Assembly (NCBI RefSeq): GCF_009649815.1
Contig: NZ_WJIC01000032.1
Location: forward strand, 1-64,000
DNA: 64,000 bases
Reading direction: 5' to 3'
DNA from: Nocardia sp. SYP-A9097
GTDB taxonomy: Bacteria; Actinomycetota; Actinomycetes; Mycobacteriales; Mycobacteriaceae
The position numbers and the translations under genes were made by a program. This document shows positions 26,142 through 35,040 of this stretch, in pieces; the first letter of the stretch is position 1; each line of letters begins with the position of its first letter. The notes beneath the pieces were generated by a model, which was not told the origin of the DNA, made no database searches, and saw only the letters and a list, made by a program, of their open reading frames with translations.

Positions 26142-26795
26142 ATGAGCCATCACACCGACCCCTTCGCCCCCGCGGTGCGCACCGCCAACGAATGGCTTGC
26201 GGTCGTCGCCGGTCGACTCGATACCGATGATCGGATATTCACCCATCGGGCGGTGCGCGCCTGGCTGCATACCGTGCGCGACCGGCTCGGCGTGCACGCC
26301 GCCGCGCATTTCAGCGCCCAACTGCCGGAACTGCTGCGCGGGGTCTTCTATGAGGGCTGGATCCCCGGTCACGTCCCGGTACCACATGACGTGCCCTCAT
26401 TCCTGACTCAATTCGCCAGGGAGGCAGGTGTTTCCGTTACCGAGGCGACGGCGCTGACCGGGCTCGTCACCGATGCCTTCGCCGAACTCTTCTCCCCCGG
26501 CCAACTCGATCATGTGCTCGCGCAGATTCCGGCACGACTGCGCTACGTGCTGCTCGGCGCCGAATTCGGCAAGACGGTCTGGGATATCACGGCCGCACCG
26601 CCCCAGCCGATCGCGCCGCTGGATCTCGAGCAGCAAATCCACGCGCTCGCCGAGGCCGTGGCCGCGCTCGCGACCGGCCTGGAGACCCTGCCCGGCAGTG
26701 AAATCGACGCCGCCGCACAGGTTTCCGCCGCACAGCGCGCGCATCGCATTCTGCTCGCCGAGGGTCTGACCGGAGCCGCGACCGAATCCCTGTGA
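26142..26795 (+). CDS. DUF2267 domain protein
   Basis: A 217-residue soluble protein. Residues about 10-125 match the DUF2267 pattern: ANEWLAVVAGRLDTDDRIFT, LHTVRDRLGVHAAAHFSAQL and LPELLRGVFYEGWIPG. Two repeats of the fold seem to be present, with FLTQFAREAGVSVTEATALT beginning the second. The C-terminal third is helical (LEQQIHALAEAVAALATGLE). Function is unknown; DUF2267 proteins occur in stress and hypoxia loci. A DosR-like box precedes it. The gene is divergent from acs and heads a run of membrane and protease genes. Confidence 0.82.
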   Translation: MSHHTDPFAPAVRTANEWLAVVAGRLDTDDRIFTHRAVRAWLHTVRDRLGVHAAAHFSAQLPELLRGVFYEGWIPGHVPVPHDVPSFLTQFAREAGVSVTEATALTGLVTDAFAELFSPGQLDHVLAQIPARLRYVLLGAEFGKTVWDITAAPPQPIAPLDLEQQIHALAEAVAALATGLETLPGSEIDAAAQVSAAQRAHRILLAEGLTGAATESL

Positions 26796-26827
26796 TTCGA
26801 CCGGCACTTCACACGAAGGCAGTCACC

Positions 26828-27022
26828 ATGACCATCCGCCACGCCCCTCTTTTCATTCTGGCCCTGCCCGTCGTCATCGCCGGGCTGGGCTTGGCCGGAG
26901 CGCCGGCGATCAGCATGCTCTTCGCACTGCTGCTCCTGGCCGCGCCGGTGCTTCTGCTGCTGCTCATGCCCGCCGATATTCGCCCCCAGCGCCCCCGTCC
27001 CCGTACCGGTTTTCCATTCTGA
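26828..27022 (+). CDS. Small two-helix membrane protein
   Basis: 64 residues from ATG 26828, preceded by GAAGG. Two hydrophobic segments (FILALPVVIAGLGLAG and MLFALLLLAAPVLLLLLM) are joined by a short turn and end in a Pro/Arg-rich tail (PQRPRPRTGFPF). The family is not recognised. It sits 32 bases after the DUF2267 gene and 16 bases before the M50 protease gene, so it is probably part of that operon. Confidence 0.65.
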   Translation: MTIRHAPLFILALPVVIAGLGLAGAPAISMLFALLLLAAPVLLLLLMPADIRPQRPRPRTGFPF

Positions 27023-27038
27023 GCCAGAAGGATTCGCA

Positions 27039-28188
27039 ATGTTCAAGGCATCTCTCCCGCTCGGCCGCATCGCCGGGGTACGGATCTCGGCGCATTGGTC
27101 CGCGCTGGTCACCGTCGGGCTGTTCACCTGGATACTCGGGGTGTACCTGTCCGGGACCGGTAGCGCGGTCATCGTATGGACCACCGCCGCCGGCGGGGCG
27201 CTCGCGCTGATCGCCTGCCTGGTCGCGCACGAGCTCGCGCATTCGATTGTGGCGCGCCACAATGGCGTTCAGGTCCAGGGCATTGTGCTTTGGCTGCTGG
27301 GCGGGGTCTCCGAGCTCACCGACGAACCTCGGGACGCACGCGCCGATCTGAAGATCGCGCTCGCCGGACCGGGCACCAGCCTGCTGCTGGCCGCAGGCGC
27401 GGCACTGGGCGCGGGCGCGTCCGCGCTCATCTCGCCGGACGGTCCGGTCACGGCCATGCTGATCTGGCTCGCGACCGTCAATACCGTGCTGGCCGTATTC
27501 AATATGCTGCCCGGTGCGCCCCTGGACGGCGGACGCGTGCTGCGCGCACTGCTGTGGTGGCGCGGCGGCGACCGGCTGCGCGCGGCCAGTACCGCGGCTC
27601 GCAGCGGCCAGACCCTCGGCCTGGCCCTGATCCTGGCCGGTATCGCGGAGGTGATCCTGGTCGGCCAGTTCGGCGGTCTCTGGCTGGTGTTGCTGGGCTG
27701 GTTCCTGCGCTCGGCCGCACAGTCCGAATCGGTGCTTGCGGGATTGCGGCACAATCTGGGCGACACCCGGGTGCGCGAGGTCATGTCCACCGAACCGATG
27801 GCGGTCCCGGTCGACTGGTCCATTCCCAGCATGCTGGGCTCCGCGGCCGCGCAGACCAAGCACCGGGTGTTCCCGGTGGTCGATGCGGCCGGTCATCCGG
27901 GTGGTGTGCTCGCCTGGTCCGATCTGGCCGCGATTCCCGAACCGGCGCGCCCCTCGACCCGGCTCGGCGATATCGCCCGCCACGTGCCCGCGGCCGCGAT
28001 CGCCGCACCGGACGATCTACTCGCCGATGTGGCCGCGCGAATCATCCTGCGCCCCAATCTCGATGCCGTCCTGGTGGTCGATGGGCGGTCGGCTCACCGG
28101 CATGCTCACCGCCACCGATCTGGTGCTGGCCTGCGACCGCTCCGCCCTCGGCCTCCCGATCGCCGTGTCCCGCAAGGCCGACCGATGA
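27039..28188 (+). pseudogene. Site-2-type M50 metalloprotease with CBS domains, frameshifted in CBS2
   Basis: A Rip3/Rv2625c-like intramembrane protease. Zinc motif: CLVAHELAHSIVARHNG (HExxH, about residues 66-70). The second metal-site motif is FNMLPGAPLDGGRVLRALLW. About six membrane segments precede two CBS domains (VREVMSTEPMAVPVDWSIPS, then LLADVAARIILRPNLDAVLV). At about 28083 the run GATGGGCGG has one G too many. The expected end, GGRLTGMLTATDLVLACDRS and on to SRKADR stop at 28186, lies in the next frame. As it stands the frame skips that stop and continues in phase into the downstream gene. Only the last about 35 residues are affected, so partial function is possible. A sequencing error in the G run is the alternative. 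Confidence 0.82.
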
Positions 28189-29184
28189 CCACCGCACCCC
28201 GGCTCCGGGAGGAGCCGCAACCACTGTTCCACGATCGCCGCGAGGCGGGCCGGGTGCTGGCCGAACTACTCGCGCACTATCGCGGCGATCCGGACCTGAT
28301 CGTCCTGGGTCTGGCCCGCGGCGGGGTGCCGGTGGCCTGGGAGGTCGCCGCCGCTCTCGACGCACCCCTGGACACCCTGATCGTGCGCAAGCTCGGTGCG
28401 CCCGGCAATCCGGAATTCGCCATCGGCGCACTCACGGATGGCGGACGTATCGTGCTCAATGACGATCTCGTGCGCGCAGCGCGCCGCCACCGAACTCACC
28501 CGAACCCAGGACGGCGACGCGCATTTCGACGCGCTGCGCAATGCCTGGTCCGTGCGCGATGCCGAGGCGTACTACCGCGCCATGTTCGGTGAGCGGGTCA
28601 CGTCCTGGAATCTGCGCGACGAGCATATGGCCGACACCCTCGACGCCTTGGCCCGGCATCTGGACCGCCCCGGCGATCCAGCCCGAATCGTGGTGTGGGC
28701 GCACAACTCTCATATCGGCGATGCCCGGGCCACCGAAATGGCCGCCGAGGGACAGCTCTCGCTCGGACAGCTCATGCGGGAACGGCACGGAAAGCATTGC
28801 CGCACCCTCGGATTCACCACCAGCTCGGGCACCGTGACCGCGGCGAGCAGCTGGGGCGCGGATTCCGAACGCAAAACCGTCCGCCCGGCGCTGCCCAGCA
28901 GCATCGAGGAGTTGTTGCACGACACCGGCATTCCCGAACTCTTCCTACGCACCGACGCCTCGGACGAGGCCACCGCCGTATTGCGCACCCCACGGCTGGA
29001 GCGCGCCATCGGCGTCATCTACCAGCCGGCCACCGAACGACAGAGCCACTACTTCCACACCCGGGCGGCCGACCGCTACGACGCTGTCGTCCACATCGAT
29101 CACACCACCGCCCTCGAGCCCCTCTCCCCCTCCAGCACCTGGATCGCGGGCAGCACACCGGAAACCTATCCGAGCGGCCTGTGA
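28185..29184 (+). pseudogene. Phosphoribosyltransferase-erythromycin esterase fusion (Rv2030c type) with internal deletion
   Basis: ATG 28185 overlaps the original protease stop (ATGA). The first 100 codons encode the start of a phosphoribosyltransferase: FHDRREAGRVLAELLAHYRG, VLGLARGGVPVAWEVAAALD and VRKLGAPGNPEFAIGA. At about 28485 the sequence jumps to the C-terminal half of an erythromycin-esterase domain in a different frame: DAEAYYRAMFGERVTSWNLR, then DEHMADTLDALARHL and VVWAHNSHIGDARATEMA. In M. tuberculosis Rv2030c these domains form one roughly 680-residue dormancy protein. Here perhaps 350 residues, including the PRPP loop, are missing and the halves are out of frame, so the gene is dead. 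Confidence 0.8.
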
Positions 29185-29339
29185 CCGTCCCCGGCATTCG
29201 TCTGCCGCAGCCGTACTCGGGTCGGGTTGTCCGGACCATACCTAGATCGGGCAGCGCGCACGCGAATGCGCTGGTCGGTGCAACTACGTTGACCAGCGCT
29301 GATCGCTTGTGCTGCAAGCCTTTCCCGGCGGGCGCACGG

Positions 29340-29927
29340 CTAGGTGCCGATCGGCCTGCTGATCCCGCGCCATTCGGAATCCCACTGGGCATGGCGGCGC
29401 GCACCCAGCGCCAAGTCGACGGAGCAGACCACAGCGAGCCCGCACAGCGAGCTCAGCAGCAGGATCGCCACCGCGGCACCGATTCCGGAGCTCACCGCGG
29501 CCGCGGGCGGCCTCGGCGCGGTGGTCGGTTTCCCGTCCCGACCGAGCCATACCGGCAATGTCGACCCGATGGCGGCGGTGTCGGGCACGGTCACGGTCGC
29601 CTGGCCGGAGTCGCCGTCCCGGGTCCAGCGCACCGGCGCCTCCAGGTCTGCGGCGCGGTAGGGGCCGCTGTTCCCGGCGGCCACCGGCTTGTCCAGCACG
29701 GTCGCCGATACCTGTGTCTTGGCCGCGTTCTCGGACCGAATCTGTTCCAGCGCACCGGTATAGCGCGCGGTGCCGAAGGCTCCGGCGACCGGGACCATGG
29801 CCAGCATGATCACGATCACCAGCAGGCGCAGCGTGCCTTCGATGCGGTCCGAACTTCGCATCAGGGGATTGGAATTCCAGGGCGCCAACCGCCACATTCG
29901 GACGGGCAGTATCGGATTGCGCGACAT
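29340..29927 (-). CDS. Rv1733c-like membrane protein
   Basis: A 195-residue protein with two transmembrane helices, LLVIVIMLAMVPVAGAFGTA (residues about 35-54) and AVAILLLSSLCGLAVVCSVD (about 152-171). They enclose an extracytoplasmic domain of about 95 residues (RYTGALEQIRSENAAKTQVS; VRWTRDGDSGQATVTVPDTA; TLPVWLGRDGKPTTAPRPPA). This topology and the domain pattern match the Rv1733c family, strongly induced by DosR in M. tuberculosis. Function is unknown. It appears intact, unlike its neighbours on the left, and converges on the dead phosphoribosyltransferase gene. Confidence 0.82.
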   Translation of the reverse strand: MSRNPILPVRMWRLAPWNSNPLMRSSDRIEGTLRLLVIVIMLAMVPVAGAFGTARYTGALEQIRSENAAKTQVSATVLDKPVAAGNSGPYRAADLEAPVRWTRDGDSGQATVTVPDTAAIGSTLPVWLGRDGKPTTAPRPPAAAVSSGIGAAVAILLLSSLCGLAVVCSVDLALGARRHAQWDSEWRGISRPIGT

Positions 29928-29955
29928 CGCATGTCACCACTCTTTCTGAACAGAG

Positions 29956-30954
29956 TTATTCGGCGGAGTTCGGATCGAGCGCCGACAGTGGACGCACGAC
30001 CTCGTTCAGGGAAAGCCGGGGGGTGGCGGGTACGGGGTCGGCACTGGTTGCGGCCCAGCCCATTCTGATGATCAGCTGCGGATGGCCGAAGCCGTCCAGC
30101 AGTTCGGTACGGATCCGCTGCCGCAGCCGCGGCAGTTCCAGTGGTTCGCTCAGCGGGCAGGTGGCCAGGCCGTGTGCGGTGGCGGTCAACAGCACCGCGC
30201 TGGCCGCCTCACCGGCCAGCAGCCGGTCCTCCTCGTAGTCGGATGCGGTGTATACCAACAGCATTCGCGCGGCCTCGTCGGTGTCGTGCACGATCGCCTC
30301 GGACAGTTCCGGATCGGCGAAGGGTCGCACCGTCGGGTCGGTGGCGAGCACCGCGGCGCGGGCGGGCACACCGTAGGGGGCGGCGTGGCGGCCGCTCCAG
30401 AACGCGAGCTCATTGTTGTAGGCGGCATCGTGCTCGTGGACCGCACGAGCCTCGGTGAAGGTTCGGAGCAGAAGAGTGCGCTGCTCCTCGGAATCGATAT
30501 CCCGCACCTGCACGCCGGGCGCGGTGCCCGCGGCCACCATCGTCGCGATCTGACCCGCGGGCACCTCCCACGAGGTGAACCGGCGGCGGTCACTGCGTCG
30601 CGTTTCGATGGCACGCGCCAGGCGCTCGTCTTCGGCGGTAGCGGTGGCCCGGTGGAATTCGATCGCGGCCAGATGCCGCAGTTCGGCGTGGTTCGGCAGC
30701 CGATGAACCACCGTCTCCCAGCCGGCGGCGCGCATCGCGACCCGCAGATGGTGCAGCGCCGCGCCACAACTCACCAGCAGATCGCGGCGGTCGGGATCAC
30801 TGTGCGGAAGGTGCCGGCTGTCGTCGGCGAACAGGTGCACCGTGGTGTCGCCTATTTCCCACCGCCACGGCTGGGTGCTGTGTACCGACGGCGCGCGCAG
30901 TGCCAGCATCAGCGCGGACCGAATGGTGTCGTGATCGGGGTGAGCGCTCGTCAT
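29956..30954 (-). CDS. acg: Acg-family FMN-binding nitroreductase-like protein
   Basis: A 332-residue protein. ATG 30954 is chosen over an upstream ATG because GGGAGA lies seven bases before it. ALMLALRAPSVHSTQPWRWE (residues about 13-32) and RRDLLVSCGAALHHLRVAMR are hallmarks of the Acg (Rv2032) family, a two-lobed degenerate nitroreductase in which a lid shields the FMN. The C-terminal lobe has LLAGEAASAVLLTATAHGLA and PQLIIRMGWA. Acg sequesters flavin and is a classical DosR-induced gene. Two DosR-like boxes lie upstream, the nearer one 35 bases from the start. Confidence 0.9.
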   Translation of the reverse strand: MTSAHPDHDTIRSALMLALRAPSVHSTQPWRWEIGDTTVHLFADDSRHLPHSDPDRRDLLVSCGAALHHLRVAMRAAGWETVVHRLPNHAELRHLAAIEFHRATATAEDERLARAIETRRSDRRRFTSWEVPAGQIATMVAAGTAPGVQVRDIDSEEQRTLLLRTFTEARAVHEHDAAYNNELAFWSGRHAAPYGVPARAAVLATDPTVRPFADPELSEAIVHDTDEAARMLLVYTASDYEEDRLLAGEAASAVLLTATAHGLATCPLSEPLELPRLRQRIRTELLDGFGHPQLIIRMGWAATSADPVPATPRLSLNEVVRPLSALDPNSAE

Positions 30955-30989
30955 CGCAGATTCTCCCAACATCTTTCGGGCCGGAACAC

Positions 30990-31002
30990 GGACCTGTTGC
31001 CC
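30990..31002. promoter_or_regulatory. DosR-like box, proximal, upstream of acg
   Basis: GGACCTGTTGCCC lies 35 bases before the acg ATG (minus strand), the same distance as the box before the DUF2267 gene. Confidence 0.42.
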
Positions 31003-31049
31003 GGAGTGGGCGGTATATCGAGCATCCCGTGCGTCACCCACCCACCCCA

Positions 31050-31064
31050 GAGACCAAGGTCACC
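31050..31064. promoter_or_regulatory. DosR-like box, distal, upstream of acg
   Basis: GAGACCAAGGTCACC is a palindrome-like match about 95 bases before the acg start and beyond the end of the sulP pseudogene's terminal codons. Paired boxes are common for DosR-type activators. Confidence 0.42.
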
Positions 31065-31110
31065 CCCCGACCGGGCCGTGGGACCCCAGCTTCCCGCGCG
31101 GGCAGCCCGG

Positions 31111-32318
31111 TCAGGCGCCGGACGCGGGATCGGAGCGGGTTTCGCGACGAAACGCGGCCACCGCGGTCGGCAGCGTCGGGTACAGGCGGTCCGGACCGAT
31201 CCGGTCGGCCAGTCCGGCGTCATCGAGGGCCACACGCAGGTCCTGCTTCACCCGCGCCATCGCGAAAACGATGTGCTGTGCGGCCAACTCGGCCCGCAAC
31301 CGCTCCACCGCGTCCAGCGCGGTGAGATCCACCTCGACATTGGCCTCGGCGCTCAGCACGAACCACCGCACCGGTGCCGTCGCGCCCGCCACCCGCACCG
31401 CGTCCGCCGCACGCCGCCGGAAGTCCTCGGCATCGGCGAAGCACAGTGGCGCGTCGTAGCGGTAGATGACCAGGCCCGCAATGGGTTTCGCCACCGGATA
31501 GTCGTCGATATCGTGCATCCCGGCCAGCCCCGAGGATGGCGTCGTGCGCGCGGGCCACTCGGCGCGATAAATCCAGGATCGACAGCGCGATGGCGGTCAG
31601 CACCCCATACAGCACACCGAACACCAGCACCGCGGCGGTTGTACTCACCGCCAACACCAGCTCACTGCGGCGGAATCGCGCGATACGCCGGAATTCGGCG
31701 ATATCGATCAGCCGTAGCGCCGCGTACACCACCAGCGCACCCAGCGCGGCCGACGGAAACGCGGCCAGCACCCCGCGCGCACCGAACAGCACCGCCAGCA
31801 CCGCGACCAGGGTGACCAGCGAGTACAGCTGTGTTCGCGCGCCCGCCACATCGGCGATGGTGGTTCGGCTTCCGCTACAACTGACCGGAAAACCGTGTGA
31901 CACACCGGCGGCGAGATTGGTCACGCCCAGCGCCGCCAATTCCTGATTGGCGTCGATCGTATTGCCGTGCCTGGTCGCGAATGCGCGTGCGGTGAGCACA
32001 TTGTCGGACCGCGTACCGTCCCGGGTCGCCGCCCGCCAGCGGAGCCAGTGCCACCGCCGTCATCAGAGCGGTTGTCGACTCCGGTCCCACCGACAGCTGC
32101 CGCGAGGTGCCCAGAAAGATATAGACCGCCAGCGGTCCGAGCGCCGCCCAGACGCCCACCACCGGGGGCAGCCCCGCGACAGTCGCGTACGCCATGACCT
32201 GTGGCACCAGGTAGGCGGTGACGGTGAGACCCGCGAGTACATCGGGGCGGACCAAGGCCCGGTGATAGCCCCGGAACTGCTCCAGTCCCGGGAGCAATCG
32301 AATCGGATCCGCACTCAT
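31111..32318 (-). pseudogene. SulP-family anion transporter with internal deletion and frameshift
   Basis: Three segments in three frames. Segment 1 (from ATG 32318) has FRGYHRALVRPDVLAGLTVT and TAYLVPQVMAYATVAGLPPV, the SulP N-terminus, to GGDPGRYA. The sequence then jumps to DNVLTARAFATRHGNTIDAN in helix 10, so about 200 residues of the membrane domain are gone. Segment 2 continues to LDLSRRVARAHDAILG, and one more frame change leads to the cytoplasmic STAS domain (LVIYRYDAPLCFADAEDFRR; VDLTALDAVERLRAELAAQH). Rv1739c, a SulP close to Rv1733c, is the mycobacterial counterpart in the DosR regulon. The product would be non-functional. Confidence 0.85.
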
Positions 32319-32371
32319 CGAATCCCGACACTACCTGGTGGCGGCATCGTGCCCCGGTAGCGAAAAACCGG

Positions 32372-33853
32372 TCAACCGGCGTGCGCGGACTCCTGGGCGG
32401 CCTGGCCCTCGGCGATATCGCCTGGAGTGAAGCGCATGCGCAGGACCACCAGGCCGGTGACTGCCGCGATGGCGGCGGAGCACAGGAAGGCGACGCCGTA
32501 GCCCATGGCCAGGGCGTGTACCTGGGAGTCGGAGGCGACCGCGGCCGGGTCGGTGGTGCCGCCCTCGGAACGGACGCGCGCCGAGACTGCCGCGCCGACC
32601 GCCACCAGACCCAGTGCGCCACCGAGACTCTGGGCCACCTGGGAGAGCGCGGTGAGCGGGCCGATATCTGCGGGCCGCACACCGGCGATGGACGACAGGG
32701 TCAGCGGGATCACGGCGAAGCCGAAGCCGAATCCGATGGTGATGGCGGCGATGACGATCACCGGAAAGTAGGCGGGCCGGGAATCGACAATAGTTGCCGC
32801 GTACACGCATCCCGCGAGAATGATCGCGCACGCGATAATCACGAGCCAGCGGGGCTGGACCCGCAGTGCCAGGCGGGAGGAGACGGTCGCGCCGACCGCC
32901 AGCGAAACCGCGAACGGCAGGACCGACATTCCGCTCTGCAAGGGTGAGTAGTGCAGTACGCCCTGCAGGAACATGGAGATGAAGACCGACAGGCACATCA
33001 TGATCGCCCCGGAGAGGCCGACGGCAACCAGCGCGGCGACGCGATTCGGGTTGTGGAACAGCGTGAATGGGAGCAGCGGATTGGGGGCGCGCCGCTCGAC
33101 CACAACAAATGCGGCCAGCAGTAGGACCGACGCGATCGCCGGAATTGTCACCAGCGGGCGGGTCGGACCATTGCCTGCCTCATTCAACGCGAATACCGCG
33201 AGGGTGACGCCGAAGGTGCCCAGAATCGCGCCCGGCACATCGAGCGCGGTCCGCTCCCCCGTCGATTCCCGCAGGTACACCAGCGCACCAGCGGTAACCA
33301 GCACACCGATCGGCACATTGATGAGAAACACCAGCCGCCAAGAGATTTCGGTCAGCACACCGCCCGCGATCAGTCCCGCCACCGACCCGGCCCCGGTAAG
33401 CGCGGCAAACACCGCGAACGCCTGACTCCGCGCCTTCCCCGGCGCATAGGTGGTCGCGACCAGCGCCATCGAGGTAGGCGCGGCAATAGCCGCCGCCATC
33501 CCCTGCAATGCCCGCGCCGCCACCAGAACCCCCGGATCCCAAGCGATCCCACACAGCAGCGAGCTGACCGTGAACATCCCCACCCCGAACGTGAACACCC
33601 GCTTGCGCCCGAACGTATCCCCCAACCGCCCGCACAGCAGCATCAGCCCACCCAGCGCCAGCACATAAGCGGTAACAATCCAACTACCCGCCGCCTCGGA
33701 CAACCCCAAAGCTCGCCGAATATTAGGCAACGCCAACGCGACAACGGTCCCGTCCAACACCACCAACAGCTGCAAACCCCCGAGCACGAATATAGGTGCG
33801 CCCCATACCCGTTCCTGCCCAATGGTCGCGGACCCACCCGCGGAGACAATCAT
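32372..33853 (-). CDS. MFS transporter, DHA2 drug/proton antiporter family
   Basis: A 493-residue exporter with about 14 membrane helices. ATG 33853 (MIVSAGGSATIGQERVWG) is preferred; the frame extends 35 codons further as a low-complexity Gly/Trp stretch. Helix 1 has LLVVLDGTVVALALPNIRRA (DHA motif D1) and motif A is CGRLGDTFGRKRVF. LQGMAAAIAAPTSMALVA and SLGGALGLVAVGAAVSARVR are family-typical. The substrate is unknown. The sulP pseudogene begins 54 bases after its stop on the same strand. Confidence 0.92.
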   Translation of the reverse strand: MIVSAGGSATIGQERVWGAPIFVLGGLQLLVVLDGTVVALALPNIRRALGLSEAAGSWIVTAYVLALGGLMLLCGRLGDTFGRKRVFTFGVGMFTVSSLLCGIAWDPGVLVAARALQGMAAAIAAPTSMALVATTYAPGKARSQAFAVFAALTGAGSVAGLIAGGVLTEISWRLVFLINVPIGVLVTAGALVYLRESTGERTALDVPGAILGTFGVTLAVFALNEAGNGPTRPLVTIPAIASVLLLAAFVVVERRAPNPLLPFTLFHNPNRVAALVAVGLSGAIMMCLSVFISMFLQGVLHYSPLQSGMSVLPFAVSLAVGATVSSRLALRVQPRWLVIIACAIILAGCVYAATIVDSRPAYFPVIVIAAITIGFGFGFAVIPLTLSSIAGVRPADIGPLTALSQVAQSLGGALGLVAVGAAVSARVRSEGGTTDPAAVASDSQVHALAMGYGVAFLCSAAIAAVTGLVVLRMRFTPGDIAEGQAAQESAHAG

Positions 33854-34197
33854 GAGAGCCGACCCTACCCAGCCCCACACACTCGCGGCAGTGCCCAGAC
33901 CGACCGACCAACCCCCACCCGCCCACAGCCACCCGCCGAAAGGGCCACCACCGGACAATCACCCCCAAGCACTGCCCCGATGACTCGTCCGGCGCATTGC
34001 GGAGTGCGCGCTCGGACTGCCGCCGGCGAAGGGTTGGCGGGACTGCTCTTCGCGGCCTACTGCCTTTGGCGTGTACCTCTCACCAACGGCTGCCGAATCC
34101 ATGACTCTCTGCTGGCCGTGCGCTGCCAGTCGGCGAGTTCAGCTGTGGGACAAGGGGGTTGGGTTCGTAAGCTGGGGGTTGGTCTAGGGGGTTGCGC
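33854..34197. other. Intergenic region upstream of the MFS gene
   Basis: No gene is supported. Short open frames on both strands lack ribosome-binding sites and family features. The segment presumably carries the divergent promoters of the MFS gene and the small membrane protein gene. Confidence 0.4.
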
Positions 34198-34344
34198 GTG
34201 AAGCGGATGCTTATTCTGGTAATGGCGGTTCTTGCCGTTGTGTCGACTTTCGGCTATGCCGGGACGGCGGGGCACTACCCGCTGGTTGTCGCGATGGGGG
34301 TTGTCGCGAGTCTCTATCTGATCGACAAGCAGAACAAAGTTTGA
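34198..34344 (+). CDS. Small membrane protein, 48 residues
   Basis: GTG 34198 follows AGGGGG by seven bases. The peptide has two hydrophobic stretches, MLILVMAVLAVVSTFGYAG and YPLVVAMGVVASLYLI, and a charged end (DKQNKV). No family is recognised, but the hydrophobic pattern, ribosome-binding site and clean stop favour a real gene. It converges on the GNAT gene. Confidence 0.55.
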   Translation: MKRMLILVMAVLAVVSTFGYAGTAGHYPLVVAMGVVASLYLIDKQNKV

Positions 34345-34353
34345 TTGGGGCGG

Positions 34354-34875
34354 TCAGGAGTTGGGGGCCTGGGGCCAGGTGTATTCGAGTTCTATGAGGT
34401 CGAAGCCCTGGTCGAAGTGGGCGGTGCGGCTGTCGGTGCGCTTGCCGCCGTGGCGTTCGTAGAAGGCTACGGCGGGGGTGTTCGCTTCCAGGACTTCGAG
34501 ATACAGGGTGTGGCCGGGGTGTTCGGTGTGGGTCCAGTGCTGGGCGTGGCGGAGTAGTCGGGTGCCGAGGCCGCGGCGTTTGGCGGTGGGGTGGACATGG
34601 AGGTTGTCCAGCAGGATACGGCCGTCGGGGTTGGGGGTCAGGTATACGAATCCGAGCAGTTCGGATTCCTCCTGGGCCGTGAACAGCGCCGCGCCGGGGG
34701 TGGGTGTCGTCAGGCGGAATTGCCAAATGGCAAGGCGCTCTTCGTATAGCGGCCCATCGAGATACTCGGCGGGCATGATCCCGGCGTACGAGGTACGCCA
34801 ACTCTCGGTGTGCAGCGCCGCGACCGCGGGCGCATCCGCGAGTAATCCACTCCTGATCTCCATTGCGCGCATCAT
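34354..34875 (-). CDS. GNAT-family N-acetyltransferase
   Basis: A 173-residue acetyl-CoA-dependent transferase. The acetyl-CoA loop is VHPTAKRRGLGTRLLRHAQ (R/QxxGxG/A, about residues 94-112), preceded by the strand ILLDNLHV and followed by LYLEVLEANTPAVAFYERHG with the usual Asn and Tyr. The N-terminus (ADAPAVAALHTESWRTSYAG) is typical for acetyltransferases acting on small amines or protein N-termini. The first ATG (34875) is taken; the one four codons downstream (34863) is an alternative. The substrate is unknown. Confidence 0.87.
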   Translation of the reverse strand: MMRAMEIRSGLLADAPAVAALHTESWRTSYAGIMPAEYLDGPLYEERLAIWQFRLTTPTPGAALFTAQEESELLGFVYLTPNPDGRILLDNLHVHPTAKRRGLGTRLLRHAQHWTHTEHPGHTLYLEVLEANTPAVAFYERHGGKRTDSRTAHFDQGFDLIELEYTWPQAPNS

Positions 34876-35040
34876 CTCATGTCAGGACGCACAGCTCGAT
34901 CATCGGAGTGACTCGACACTCCGTCGAAGTCGCGGGTCGATAGCCACAGTCGGACGGAAAGGATACTCGGGAGCGGATTCCGCCGCGTTCACCGCGCGCT
35001 GATAACCGGATTCCGGGTGAGGCCGGGTAATAATCCAGGG

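Noticed and set aside
27039..28592. A natural protease-phosphoribosyltransferase fusion protein
   Set aside because: The normal end of the CBS domain and a stop overlapping the next ATG are present one frame away, so a frameshift explains the fusion more simply. Programmed shifting is kept only as a possibility.
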